This document shows positions 63,101-64,000 of a stretch of DNA of 64,000 nt, piece by piece. Origin of the DNA: Daucus carota subsp. sativus (Eukaryota > Streptophyta > Magnoliopsida > Apiales > Apiaceae); the NCBI RefSeq assembly GCF_001625215.2, contig NC_030385.2, positions 36,543,598 through 36,607,597 on the forward strand, read 5' to 3'. Numbering within the stretch: position 1 is the stretch's first letter; each line of letters starts with the position of its first letter. The notes below the pieces were generated by a model. That model was not told the DNA's origin and did no database searches. It saw only the letters and a program-made list of their open reading frames with translations. The position numbers and the translations under genes were made by a program.

Positions 63101-64000
63101 TAAATTCTTATTTTAACTTTTTTGGCAGTCAACTTGACAACAACAACTTTGCTGGGAAGGAGATACCTGCATCATTTAAAAACATGTCTAAATTGTTGAA
63201 GCTGTGAGTGGGTACAGTTACTTCATCTTAATTTTGGTTAAATAGTTTTCCCTGATGCGAGGCTCTGGTCTTTTTCTTCATTGAGATACGAGCTTTGGGA
63301 TGAACATTTGTTATTACTGCTTTAACATTTTTAAAATGCAATTAATATACACATAATTGCTTGTACGCATACACACAGTCACACACACATTTGTTATAGA
63401 GGTAGTACAAAACAGGGAAGCATGTGTTGAGTCAGACAAACATGTTGTTTATGTCGAGCATTAAATTTGTCAAACTTCATGGTTTTTGTTGAAGAAGTGA
63501 TCCGAAGTTTTTTTTTTTTTTTTAAATCTATAATATAATCATCAGAGGTGCATTTACCTCGACTTTGTTACACATGAACAATTTATTTCTTCAATAAACT
63601 TCACATGTTCCAAGTATATAATCTTTAAAGTGATTCTAGTATATATGTCTCACTTGTAGTTTATTTTCGCTTATTCACTTGTAGTTTTCAGTATAGAGAA
63701 TCCATGAGATGCAGGTTGCCTACACTTTTTCAAGTCAAACTATATAATAAAGGATTAATATTTGGGAAGAAAGTTTACCTAATGTTTTAGTTTCATTTTC
63801 TGTGTCAGGAGTCTAAGGAACTGCAGTTTGCAAGGACCAATACCTGACTTAAGCCCGATACCAAACCTTGCTTATATGTAAGTTCAAGCGTATTTAATGG
63901 CCACTACTGAGTACTCTTGTTAGTGTCTATATTCACTCAAACATGTATTCTTTACTTCAGTGACCTCAGTTCAAATGAACTTCAAGGATCCATACCATCA
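60148..64000 (+). CDS. LRR receptor-like kinase, At1g06840-like (5' part)
   Basis: Exons 60148-60274, 60740-60890, 61680-61751, 61912-61983, 62153-62296, 62461-62532, 62605-62676, 63129-63203, 63809-63877 and 63961-beyond the window; all GT-AG and in frame. The signal peptide (about residues 14-34) is followed by a cap with [20 protein letters not shown] and [12 protein letters not shown], then successive LRRs ([56 protein letters not shown]). Almost every LRR is one exon of about 72 nt in the same phase. The order and motifs match LRR-VIII-1 kinases such as At1g06840. The transmembrane and kinase parts lie beyond 64000. These are plasma-membrane receptor kinases; the ligand of this one is unknown. 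Confidence 0.93.

Overview
This is a plant nuclear genomic window. It is AT-rich, with intron-containing genes whose products match typical angiosperm families, separated by gene-poor stretches packed with small transposable-element relics. The proteins and the abundance of CTCCCTCCGTCCC-ended Stowaway MITEs suggest a eudicot, perhaps an asterid. The species cannot be fixed from the sequence alone. All gene calls are spliced models built by hand from GT-AG (once GC-AG) signals, reading-frame continuity and remembered family architecture. No alignment was run.

Layout: 1-280, 3' end of an amino-acid permease (+). 1920-3537, ribosomal protein uL13/RPL13A (-, 4 exons) with a telo-box/site II promoter. 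3.8-6.3 kb, a block of MITEs including a 554-bp foldback element with a perfect 10-bp target duplication. 8746-9510, an NDR1/HIN1-like membrane protein (-). 11329-26281, a large 21-exon EAF1-type chromatin scaffold gene (HSA + SANT, -), whose model sums to exactly 1910 codons. 27.7-28.9 kb, repeats. 30029-30844, a CRF-type AP2/ERF factor (-). 33209-35670, a receptor-like pseudokinase of the At5g58300 type (-), with an inferred 5'UTR intron and a GA-rich leader. 37.5-42.9 kb, gene-poor. 42945-44077, a broken F-box gene (-). 45067-48217, an RPT2-like BTB/NPH3 phototropism protein (-, 5 exons). 49.9-59.7 kb, a transposon-rich gap with Mutator-like, Tourist-like, Stowaway and hAT-like elements, some nested. 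60148-64000, the 5' part of an LRR-VIII-1 type receptor kinase (At1g06840-like, +), cut by the window end.

The genes do not form a pathway. They are ordinary single-copy-type plant genes in a syntenic block: translation, histone acetylation, hormone and defence signalling, phototropism. I found no evidence for a new multi-gene system. The most informative material is in the mobile elements: three Mutator-like insertions with 9-10 bp target duplications, two Tourist-like MITEs abutting on a shared TAA, complementary truncated hAT-like copies and a repeated 281-bp Stowaway size class. Beyond these, the main points are a probable GC-AG intron in EAF1, the disrupted F-box gene and several regulatory motif clusters.
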